NCBI GenBank assembly: GCA_034770075.1
Contig: CM068380.1
Coordinates: 82,978,112-83,042,111 of the forward strand
Direction: 5' to 3'
Length of the DNA stretch: 64,000 nt
Source of the DNA: Aralia elata
Taxonomy: Eukaryota > Streptophyta > Magnoliopsida > Apiales > Araliaceae
This document shows positions 24,368 to 34,955 of this stretch, in pieces. The notes below the pieces were generated by a model. That model was not told where the DNA came from. It saw nothing but the letters and a program-made list of their open reading frames with translations, and searched no databases. Position 1 is the stretch's first letter. Each line of letters opens with the position of its first letter. The position numbers and the translations under genes were made by a program.

Positions 24368-26160
24368 CTAAGTTTTATGCAGTTGTAGTCTGCAGTCATG
24401 TTCAAAAGTTCTGCTGAGAGTTGTGATCATCTAAACTAATTACTACCGTAAAGCATAAACTCTCTGTTCTTATTCATTCCATTTAATCAAATTTTGAGTG
24501 ATGAATGAATACTACCAACATTATATTGAAGGGAACTCCTAATGTAGCACCAATACTCTCTCAGATTGGTATGAGTGTTAATTTTAATCCCATTTAAATT
24601 TATATTTATAGTCATGGTCAAGTTCAACTGCATTCATTCAGCCAGTCAGTGGGTTGAAAATTTGAAAATTGAGTACATTAATAAAAGAGAAAGGAAATCC
24701 CACTTGGGGTACGTACATAAGTAAGTAATATAAGTACATGGATTATTTATATTATAGGATCTCGAGAAAATTTGGTACTCCAATCTAACATATTCTTGTT
24801 CATAAAAAGGCAAACGTAGAGACGAAGGTAAAGTAAGCACAAGATGCCATAGCGAATCAAATTCAGTTCCTGTGGAAAATATTCCCTGCCATGTCGAGCC
24901 AAGCCAAGCCAAGCCAAGTGGGGATCTACAATTAGGACCAAAACTTGGACCCAGAGGATCAAGGGGACTCCGTAGCACATATATATACAACAAAGTAAAT
25001 ACCAAACACAAAATTATTATTTATGGGATAACTATATTTATTTTATTTAAAATTATTTAAAAAATTAAATAAAAATTTATCGTTTATACTGTTATACCCT
25101 TATCAGTAATAACAAAGAGATTGTATGTATTCTCAATGGTGTCAGTGTAGATGAACTATAAATTTTTAATTTTTAATGGTAAAGATTATATTACTTGATT
25201 ATACATGATATTAAATAGTCCCTTATTTTAAGTCATTTTGTTATTATTGGACTAATAGTCCAATTTTTAAAACAAACAAGTCATTTATAATTAGTCTAAT
25301 TTCAAGTGCTATCTTTACAAATAAACATAACCAAGAAAAAAGAAAATTAAATACAATAATATGAGATTTACGTGACAAACCTAAAATAAAAAAAAATCAC
25401 AAACGACAGGGAGAAAATAACACTATCATAACTCAAAACTCATAACTCTAATACACCCGATTGTTTCTCTTTCTAAAAATGACTACAAGTATACAAGAAA
25501 AATATTAAACCTCTAAACTAAAATAACATATATAATTGAGCTAAAAAAAGCCATAACAGACCCAACTAACATAACTCTACTCTCCGCAATCAAATATATT
25601 AAATTTCATATTTTTTTTTTCGTAACCTCACAAAATATATTATTTGAATCTAATTAAACACTGTCTTTTAAGTTTCTAATAAGAGTAAAAAGAGAGTTAA
25701 ATCAAATATATTAAACTTCATATATTTTTTTCCTTTGTAACCTCACAAAATATATTATTTGAAACACTCTCTCTTTGAGTTTTTAATAAACGAGAAAAGA
25801 AAGAAAAATTAGAGAAAATAAATTATCTTTTATTTTATTCTAAGAGAAGACAAGAGAGACAAGACTAGACTAGAAGAAGATATAGCAACTCATTTTCTGT
25901 TTTTTCTTCACAAAATTACCCCACTTTGTTGGTGAAAGTTCAATCAACTAAAATTGGACACACCACAGACTATCATACTTAGATAGCTAAAACCTAACGA
26001 GGTCCCACCCCAACCCCACATGCTCACAAGTCACAACATGAACATATCTCTTTTGTAATTTCTCTCTCTCTCTCACACACACACACACGCAAGGAACAAC
26101 AAAGATTAATATAGTAGTAATATAAGATAGAAAAAGTAAAAAGAGAAAGATGCCGCTCCA
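24368..26160. other. Intergenic region upstream of XLG1
   Basis: AT-rich. It holds a short AAGCC/AAGCCAAGCC tandem near 24900, and an imperfect direct repeat of about 125 bp. The repeat copies begin near 25589 and 25708 and share AAATATATTAAA and CCTCACAAAATATATTATTTG. A CT/CA microsatellite lies at 26060-26089. The open frames here have no recognisable domain. Confidence 0.5.
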
Positions 26161-26183
26161 AAACCAAAACAGTGTCTGTATTC

Positions 26184-26319
26184 ACATCCCCATCCCCATC
26201 CCCATCCCCATCCACCACTAGTCTAGTGGTGCTTTTGGTTTACCTTGGCCATTCTCCAACTTTTCCCAGCAAATTTTCCTACGTCCCCAAAACGCAAACG
26301 CAAACGCAAACGCAAACGC
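26184..26319 (+). repeat. Two hexanucleotide minisatellites in the XLG1 leader
   Basis: About five copies of CCCATC (26184-26212) and about five copies of AAACGC (26290-26319) lie within roughly 430 bp upstream of the XLG1 start codon. A possible leader intron (donor near 26382, acceptor near 26595) would keep both repeats in the first untranslated exon. That intron is an inference from splice-like sequence. Confidence 0.8.
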
Positions 26320-26616
26320 CTCCTCACCTACCTACTCCGCCTTGGATTTCCTCTCCGCACTTTCCCGCTTTCCTCAATCTGGTAAACACCTTCACTTCCT
26401 TTCTTACTCTTAAACATCTGCTTTACTCTTTTTGTTTACTGTTGCTACAAATTAGGGCTAGGGTTTCTCACATCGTAATTTACTTCCACCTGGAACAATC
26501 CATGTTATTTATTTATTTAGTGTTTATATACATACATACATACATATGTAGAAGAGAAGAGAAGAGGAGAGAAGAGGATACTTAGAACTTGGACAGGGTT
26601 TGTGTAGTACAAGAAA

Positions 26617-29600
26617 ATGCCGCCGGGAGGGGCGAGTGTTGTTGATGATGGAGTCCCGTACTCGTTTGCCTTGGAGTACCATGGCCCACCTATAGCTCAT
26701 GATCTTCCCCAAGCAGTTCCTATCAATGTTGATAGGATTCCGGTGGCCGCAGTGGTTACTCAAGTGTCTTTTTCTGATAAATTGCTCTTGCCGGTTGTCC
26801 AACCAATATCAGCATCTGATATTGTTGCAAAGTTTTCCAAAGAGCTCAAACTAAGTTCAGAATCTACCATTTCTCCTACATCCGTGATTTCCTTTGAGCG
26901 GCGAGCTGGAAGTGATGATGATTCTATATCCAAAGAACTAGCTTTAGGTTCTGAAACAACTACTTCTCCAAATCATGTGGTTGCATTGGGAGAGAGATTT
27001 GTAAGTAATAGTGGTTGTACCGTCTCTGGTGAATTAAGTACTTCAGAGTTGCCGCGATATGGGTTCAGTGAGTTTTCTCATGTCATAAATAGTTCGACTG
27101 AGCTGGAGTCTCCTTCCATTAGTCATGATCACTCGGTTGAATTATTAGCTGGGGTTGGAAGCTCGGGAACATTGGGATTTTCGGATAGCTTTGACAAGTC
27201 AAGAGAGGTTTCCGGGAGTTCGCTGGCATTTAGGACTTCAAATGGTTGCAAGGAGAGTGTGGATTATAATGATTTAAATCAACTGGATTGGGCCTCAACC
27301 GAATCAGCGTTGAGCTCGGAGTACCCATCTTCTCGTGTTTCTTCTCTTCCGAATGGGAATTGCAAAACTGAAGCCGCTTGCAATGAAAGACGAACCCCAG
27401 TTGTTACTTTCCGTGATGTTGAATTAGAGGAAGGAGATATATCTGAGGAATTTAGTTGTGATGAGCCTGAGATGGTTCGAGTAAAGAGAGAACCCAAGGT
27501 CAAGGTCAGGAAAGGGGCCTGTTACCGATGCTTTAAAGGATACAGGTTCACTGAGAAGGAGGTCTGCATTGTTTGTGATGCAAAATATTGTAGCAACTGC
27601 GTACTGAGAGCAATGGGGTCTATGCCTGAAGGAAGAAAGTGTGTTACCTGCATTGGATGGCCTATTGAGGAGTCAAAGAGAGGGAACTTGGGTAAATGCT
27701 CTCGAATGCTCAAGAAACTGCTTAATGACTTGGAGGTTCGACAGGTAATGAAGTCAGAGAAATTCTGTGCGGTGAATCAATTGCCGCCAGAGTATGTTTG
27801 TGTGAATGGAAAGCCTCTTTGTCATGAAGAGCTGGTTATACTGCAGAACTCCCCAAATCCACCAAAGAAGCTTAAACCAGGAAACTATTGGTATGATAAA
27901 GTATCTGGTCTTTGGGGAAAGGTAAAAATATTATCTCTGGTATTACTCCTCAATTCTTCTTCTTCATTATGGAACTTGATTGTTATGCTAATTTTAACAG
28001 GAAGGAGAGAAGCCTTCAAAAATTATTAGTCCTCATTTGAATGTCGGGGGACCCATTAAGGCGGATGCTAGCAATGGAAACACAAAAGTATTTATTAATG
28101 GTCGTGAGATAACAAAAGTAGAGCTGCGGATGTTACAGGTTTACAGTACAAACCATAAAAACTTATTTCATATTAAATCCTATTATATTCTGCTACTAAG
28201 TATTATTCTGCTCTGAATGTTGCAGCTTGCAGGAGTCCAATGTGCTGGCAACCCACACTTTTGGGTGAATGAGGATGGTTCATACCAGGAAGAGGGACAG
28301 AAGAATACAAAAGGGTATATCTGGGGAAAGGTGTGTTATATACATTGAAGTTTTGATGTTCTTCTTGTTCACTACTATTCTAAACTTTTATTTTAGTCCA
28401 AGTTAAATTTTATTTTATTTTTCCAGGCAGGAACTAAGCTTGTATGTGCTGTATTATCACTTCCGGTTCCTTCTAAATCCATTTACTCTTCTGGAGAACA
28501 AGTGAGTAATGTAATAAGTCAAACAGTGCCTGACTACCTTGAGCAGAGAACACTGCAGAAGCTCCTCTTAATTGGATATAGTGGATCTGGGACCAGTACC
28601 ATATTTAAACAGGTAATTTTCCATTCAGTTGAACTGAGTCATCCTCAAACATCTATTTCCGCAGGTAAATCCGACTAATTAAACAGCCTAACTCGTTTTG
28701 TTGTGTGTTTCTAGTCCTTGTACATGTTTATGTACTGACCATATTATTTTTGCTTGCTCTTTCTCATTTTTGTGAGTGGTGTAGTTTCCTGCTTTAATCT
28801 AGCTCGATTTTTGGTATGTTTTGTTTGGAGACCATTTATTTATACCGCTTTCTATCAACTCTCCAACCTGCCTCGGTGACTCCTTCGTCTCCTCAAGAAC
28901 ACCATAAGCTGACGGGTATGGAATGATAGCACTGGGTATGTAATCTTTCACCTGTATAAGAGAAACAACAGAACTAGATAAAACAAAGTTAATCGGGTTA
29001 GTATTCAAAAGCGTCGTCTTGTACGAATGTACAGTCAGTGGCTTTTCAACATACTACTTTCTTTCACTCTCATTCTCTTTTTCATAATCATTTATTTCTC
29101 TCTTTTCTTCTTTTTGCTCACTTTTTCCCTCAACTTTTCTTTCTCTCGTTTGTTTTCAATCTCTCTTTTCTCAATCTCTCTATTTTTTTCATTCTCTTTA
29201 TTTTCAATCTCTCTTTTATTTTCATTTTCACTCTTTTCAATTTTTTCTTTTTCACACTCAATCTTTTCACTCTCTTTATTTTGTTCATCCTCTTGTTTTT
29301 TATCACGATCTTTTTGTAAGTGCTTTAGATCGTCATGAACTTGCTCGGACGACATAGGACAAAGTGTGACTCTTTTTTGATTGTGTACCAACGAATATTC
29401 ATTTGTACAACGATTATGCTTTGCGCGCCTTTTGTGACGCCATGGCTTCCCAAGTAACAAATGCAAGTATGTGTTGGAACTACATCGCATAATATTTCAT
29501 CTTCATATCTGCCAATGCGAAAAGAAACTGACGCCTGTCTAGTTACCATTACCTCTTCAAAACCAATGATCCCTAACAGCTTGTAAGGTCGAGGATGTGA

Positions 29601-32600
29601 AACTGTTGACAATCCTAGTTTCTCCACCATTGTAGTACTAGTAATGTCAGTACCAATATCACAATCAATTTTCACAATACATACCTTTTCTTTTACTAGA
29701 AACCTAGTATAAAACATATCTTTTTGTTGCATTGTTTCTTCGTTTTTAGCTTGCACACTTGTAGCCCTTCTTGTCACCAACGGCTCTTTATGGACCGCTT
29801 GATCGTGTTTAACTTCCCTCGGCTGCACTCGTTCTCTACTATGCTCCAAAAGCTTTTGATACCTCTTATAATCTTCCTCCCAAGTTGATCGCCTTGAAAG
29901 TTGCTCTTTATGTCTTGGAGATGCATATTCATTCCTCCTGCTAGGCTGTACTGGGGCATGCTACCTTTTCATTGCCACTTTGTTCCTATTTGACTTTCTA
30001 AATACGTAGTAGTTTTATCTTTCAGTTTATATGCAATAAAATATGTGATTATTCTTAGTGATACAGAATCTTGCCGCATTGGTTAGGGTAGTTTTAGCTC
30101 CCCCCCTCAAAACCCCCGTGGCACAGTTTAACTTTGTCTCTGTGCTTGAAGCAATTTCCTTTGGTTACGTGATTAATTCTAGTGGCAAGTGTGGTTTCTT
30201 CTGATGGTGATGCATGCTTCCATGACCCCACTCCCTTCCTTTCTTTTGGATAAGGCAATAAGCACTTGTAACCTAGTTATTTCCAATCAGTTACATGGTA
30301 AATGGACTTGCCATTAAACTAATTTTTAAATGGAATATTCTCATACTTGTTCAAAGAGTCTCTTTGGGAAAGATAATTAGGTTAAACTTTATAGATTTAA
30401 AAGTTTGATGCAGATCCATGTTTTGCCTGTGGTGTACCTGTGTAGTAAAAATGTTTAAAATTGTATTCCATGTCAGTTTATGTGATGGAGCTATGATGGT
30501 ATCAATCATGCACTAAAAGATTATCTTGTTTAAGATGGATTATCTAGTATGCTACTTATGGAGATGCCTGAAGAAATAGGTTTGCTTTTGAAATTAATTT
30601 TGTTTTATTAGGCCAAAATCTTGTATAAAGACATTCCTTTTGCGGAGGAGGAACGTGAAAATATCAAATTACTGATCCAGACCAATGTCTATGGTTATCT
30701 TGGTATACTCCTTGAGGGCCGCGAGCGTTTTGAAGATGAAAATTTGAATGAAATGAGGAAAAAAAAGTCTTCTGATAATCACAGCCAAACAGGTAGGACT
30801 TTATTTTATTGTTTTCTTTTTGCTTATTACTTATGCTGTTTTACCTATATGAATACAGTTTTCAGTTATACTTCTGAGATTTGTAGAGAAAACGTTAACA
30901 AATGTGAGTATTGTAAGTCTTCTTGCGTCTTTTAGAAATTAAAATCATGCACTGAATTCATTCACGATTTTTCACTCCATTCCTCCTGAGTGGAGTCTTA
31001 GCATAAGCCTGATTCTGACACTTTCTTGTGTGCCTACCTGGAGCCTGTGTTGAGCCTCTCCTCTTAGTTCAAAAGTTTGAGGCATTTTGTAACTTATCGT
31101 AATTTTGAGGAGGCTTTTTATGGCTTCTTTTTTGCTTAGTGTAGTGGGATGGTCCACTGTTTGGCATCTTTTTTATATTTATTTTTCTTATCCAAATAGA
31201 ATAAAATAATAAATCATACAACCTCATATGAACAAGTAGAGCGGACTATAGAAGAAGTTATTATCCTGTTAGGATTCATTGTCACAATGACACAGGGACA
31301 TGCCTTATACAATGTGGTATTTTGTGCTGAAGATATTTTCTGGTCGACAACAGGGGATGAGGAGTGCAATAATAAAAATATCTACTCCATTTGCCCAAGG
31401 CTGAAAGCATTCTCCGATTGGCTTCTCAAAATTATGGTGTCAGGTAATTTGGAAGCCATTTTCCCTGCTGCTACTCGGGAATATGCACCAATAATGGAAG
31501 AATTGTGGAAAAGTGCAGCCATCCAAGCCACATACAGTAGGAAAAGTGAACTGGAAATGCTACCTAGTGTTGCTAGTTATTTCCTTGAGAGGGTAAGATT
31601 ATGCTCCACCATGAAGTGCAGCTATTAAAAGACAGATATTTTCTTTTTAAGTGCATGAATTACTCGCTGCTAAGCAATTTCAGTCGGCGATTTCCCTTGA
31701 AAATTTGTAGAAATGGCAATCTATTGTAATCTACAACTAAAGTTGCTAAATTTTCTTTCCTCAGGCTGTTGATATACTGCGAATAGATTATATACCTTCG
31801 GACGTGGACATCCTATATGCTGAGGGTGTTACTTCATCAAATGGGCTTGCTTGTGTGGACTTTGCATTCCCCTTGCCTGCATCAGACGATAGCGTTGACA
31901 CTGCTGATCAGCATGATTCTCTGCTCAGGTAGGCAGTATTGCTGCAGCCTGTATGCATCTGTATAGTATGTTCGCAAAAAGAGGTTCCTCAAATTTTTGG
32001 ATCATCCTCATCATTATTTTAGGGTTTAGAGCCCTTTCAAATGCATTGGGAAGCCAGATCTAATTGTGTACAAGGATCCCCCAAGATACGTTATAAAAAG
32101 AACACAAGAAACTCACAATATAAGATGAAAACAAAGAATAAGACAACACGAGCAACAAGCAATTTAACGTGATTTAGCTAAACTTGCATACGTCCACAGA
32201 GAGAACAAATTCACTAGATTTGACGTAATCCGGTTGCTACTCGGGAATATGCACTAATAGTTGTAAGTGGGACTATTTTTGTGGAACAGAGGGAGTATTA
32301 AGTAATTAGTGAATCTGTGAATCCATGATTGTTAGAGCTAACCAGTGGCTCTGAGTGATAACGCTTTACTTTTTCCCTTTTGATTTACAAGTTTAAATAT
32401 TTTCATACTATTATATTTTTTTTGTTTGGTAATAGATTGTTTGGTCTATCTTTATTTTGAAGTTTGAAGTGATAATGCTTTAGTTTTCCATCTGGAGTTA
32501 CAAGATTATAAATTTGTGATGATATGATATTTTATTTATTAGTTACTCGATATTAAAAGTTTTCTTTCCGATATTTCACAGGAGTTGGAAGTACATAGTT

Positions 32601-33637
32601 TCCGACTTTCTGTGGATGTATGACTTTTTTCGAGTACAAATGTGGAAGTTTAGTTTTGTTCCAACAATTACTTCCTAGAGAGTCCTGATTGCACCGGCGG
32701 CACTGCCTATAGATATGTTTTGTTACACTTAAAAGATTCTTCAACTCTAAACATCATGCTCTAGTGTTTGGCTTGCTCAAGTTGCTGTGAATTATTATAT
32801 AGAGAGAGTCTGGAATTGTTAGTTGTATTCATTTGGTTTCATTTCTAAAGGCATCCGATAACTGACATTGTGTACGTCCACCCTGTTTATTTATTCTTTA
32901 AATTGTGTTTCCATTTAGAAAGTTTGGGTCTCTATGATGGAAATCCATCGATTTTTTCAACTAATTAGCGTACAAGAAAGAGGTGGTTGTTGAATACTAA
33001 TTCTTAACAGTATGTATTTTTCATTTCTTTGGTGCTCAGATTTCAACTAATCAGAGTACAAGCAAGAGGCTTTGGGGAAAATTGCAAATGGCTGGAGATG
33101 TTTGAAGATGTTCGAATTGTTATTTTCTGTGTAGCTTTGAGCGACTATGACCAATTTGCCACAGATGGAAATGGGGATATAGAGAACAAAATGTTACTGA
33201 GCAAGAAGTTTTTCGAAATCATTGTTACGCATCCAACATTTGATCAGATGGACTTTCTTTTAATACTTAACAAATTTGATTTGTTTGAGGAAAAGATAGA
33301 ACAGAGTCCTTTGACTCAGTGTGAATGGTTTGCTGATTTCCATCCGCTCATAAGTCGTCATCATCGTTCCAACAAAAGCACCAGCAACAGCATCAACAGT
33401 AGCCCCTCCCTGGGTCAGTTGGCTTCCCATTATATTGCAGTTAAGTTCAAGAGGCTTTATTCATCTCTCACTGATCGAAAGTTGTATGTTTCGGTGGTAA
33501 AGGGTATGGAGCCCGATAGTGTTGATGAATCCCTTAAATATGCAAGAGAGATTCTGAAGTGGGATGAAGAGAGACCCAACTTCAGTTTGAGTGAGTACTC
33601 GATGTATAGCACAGAGGCAAGTTCGTTCTCTCATTAA
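26617..33637 (+). CDS. XLG1: Extra-large G protein alpha, XLG1-like, eight coding exons, 971 aa
   Basis: Exons are 26617-27921, 28001-28138, 28226-28330, 28427-28612, 30612-30792, 31354-31592, 31765-31928 and 33040-33637, all GT-AG and in frame. The N-terminus has the XLG1 signature (YHGPP, AVPINVDRIPVAAVV) and a long Ser-rich linker. Next is the cysteine-rich zinc-binding region (CYRCFKG..., CIVCDAKYC..C...CVTC, about residues 305-350). The C-terminal Galpha-like domain has P-loop GYSGSGTSTIFKQ (about 614-626), the helical domain, and NKxD as NKFDLFEEK. Switch II reads RVQARGFGENCKW instead of the canonical DVGGQ, as in other XLGs, which bind and hydrolyse GTP weakly. XLGs pair with Gbeta-gamma and act in immunity, root growth and hormone responses at the plasma membrane and nucleus. 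Arabidopsis XLGs are about 850-890 aa; the extra length lies in the N-terminal linker. Confidence 0.93.
28799..29965 (-). mobile_element. Degenerate Ty3/Gypsy gag-protease fragment in XLG1 intron 4
   Basis: Read on the minus strand, broken frames run from a gag-tail-like segment (ASPRHKEQLSRRSTWEEDYK) through a decayed aspartic-protease region. In that region VDGG-type residues are replaced by IDCDIGTD, followed by STTMVEKLGLSTVSHPRPYK and YEDEILCDVVP. After a frameshift comes LLGKPWRHKRR, then a lysine/glutamate-rich tail, about 29095-29300. This order matches plant Ty3/Gypsy polyproteins just before the reverse transcriptase. Frames are interrupted and no RT or LTR is seen, so it is a dead fragment. 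It is antisense to XLG1 inside its 2.0 kb intron 4. Exact boundaries are unknown. Confidence 0.75.
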
Positions 33638-33793
33638 AGTCTATGTCAGAGAAGGCTTGTAAATGGATCCTATATCATTTTTAAGAATTATTACCACTGG
33701 CCCATTGTACATAAAACGGGCTTGTAGATGAGCAAGAGAGCCTGTACGCGAGCTGATTCTTGGTATGTTTGCCTTTTTGTGAATTTGCTAGAG

Positions 33794-33967
33794 GGGGTTT
33801 CCTATGGCGATCAGAGGTATAATTCCAGTGAGAAGTTCACACGGGTATTGTAGGGGTTTCCTATGGCCATCAGAGGTATAATTCCAGTGGGAAGTTGACA
33901 CGGGTATTGTAGGGGTTTCCTATGGCCAGCAGAGGTATAATTCCAGTGGGAAGATCACACGGGTTAT
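33794..33967 (+). repeat. 59-bp tandem repeat, three copies
   Basis: Units begin at 33794, 33853 and 33912 with GGGGTTTCCTATGGC. They share GCAGAGGTATAATTCCAGTG-type sequence, with a few substitutions per copy. The array starts about 155 bp after the XLG1 stop codon, probably within its 3'-UTR. Confidence 0.9.
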
Positions 33968-34471
33968 GGGTACTGTACTCTATAAAGATCTTATTACTTA
34001 CGTGCCGCTTAGGGCTAAGATTCAACATATTAATGTGTAAAATAGTCTACAGGTCTATTAAGGATAGGATTTGAGCTAATTATTGTACTATAGTATATGA
34101 ATTCGAAAGCAGCTGTTTGAGTTGAGGTATCACTTTTCAATCTGTGTTTGGGTGGTCTGTAAACAAGTAGGTGGCTTTATAACTAAAAATGTTGAAAATG
34201 CATGTGTTTGGTTAATCTTGGTACTTGGCTCTTATTCTGCCAATTCTAGACAAAATTATAACACAAGTTTATTTTATTTTAAAATTTTTTGTGAGGCATC
34301 TTCCTTAAGATTATGATGGCAATTCTTCAAATGAATCGATAAAAGTACCACTACAATGCAGGATCCAAAAGAAATAAAAGAACTTATGAAGGTGCAAACA
34401 ATTGAAATATATAACTTCTCTCTTATTCACGAGCTAGTAACAAGTATACACAACAATACGTGTAGCTTAAT

Positions 34472-34725
34472 TACTTCTTTTGTTCTAAATTATAAGATCA
34501 TTATTAATTTTTAAAAATTAATTTGCTACATTTGCAAACTTAAAATTAAGATAATTCATTAAAAAAATTTGAAACAATAAATTTGTAATATTTTTTATAT
34601 AGTTTATAGTATTAATCATTGTATTGACCAAAATTTAAAGAATCTAAATCAATTTTGAGTTTGAAAATGTCTTAAATTAACATTAAAATATCAATAATGA
34701 TCTTATATTTGAAATGGAGGGAGTA
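34472..34725. mobile_element. Stowaway-type MITE, about 250 bp, diverged
   Basis: Left arm CTTCTTTTGTTCTAAATTATAAGATCATTA and right arm TAATGATCTTATATTTGAAATGGAGGGAG are inverted copies with TA at both flanks (34472-34473 and 34724-34725). The left terminus is more diverged than the right, suggesting an older insertion than the 24.1 kb copy. Confidence 0.8.
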
Positions 34726-34955
34726 CTTTGCATAACCTACACATGCTCATTTCCACCAATTTGAGTGGACTTGTTTCCTATGATTTAGTTTCTTTTGACC
34801 ATTCTGGAGAGAATACCTGATTTAATCCTATCTTATAATCTATTCCACAGCCTCCTTACTTTCCTTGGGTCAGAGAAAACCAAAAAATAAAAATAAAAAA
34901 AATCTGAAATTGTAGATTTCCACAAGCTTACCAGAACTTAAGAGAGAGCATATCT

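Larger units (their letters stand above)
33638..34955. other. XLG1 3' region and convergent intergenic space
   Basis: It contains the presumed XLG1 3'-UTR with a 59-bp tandem repeat, then AT-rich sequence, a Stowaway MITE, and the 3'-UTR of the minus-strand RUS gene. XLG1 and RUS are convergent. Confidence 0.55.

Noticed and set aside
24646..25011. 121-aa minus-strand open frame
   Set aside because: No family resemblance, overlaps a second frame of similar length, and spans an AAGCC tandem repeat. Treated as chance.
29027..29338. Phe/Ser/Leu-rich forward open frames
   Set aside because: They are antisense shadows of the lysine/glutamate-rich tract of the Ty3/Gypsy fragment and come from a polypyrimidine run.
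32280..32320. Stowaway-like terminus GGAACAGAGGGAGTATTAAG in XLG1 intron 7
   Set aside because: Only one terminus is visible. The opposite end was not found, so no element is called.
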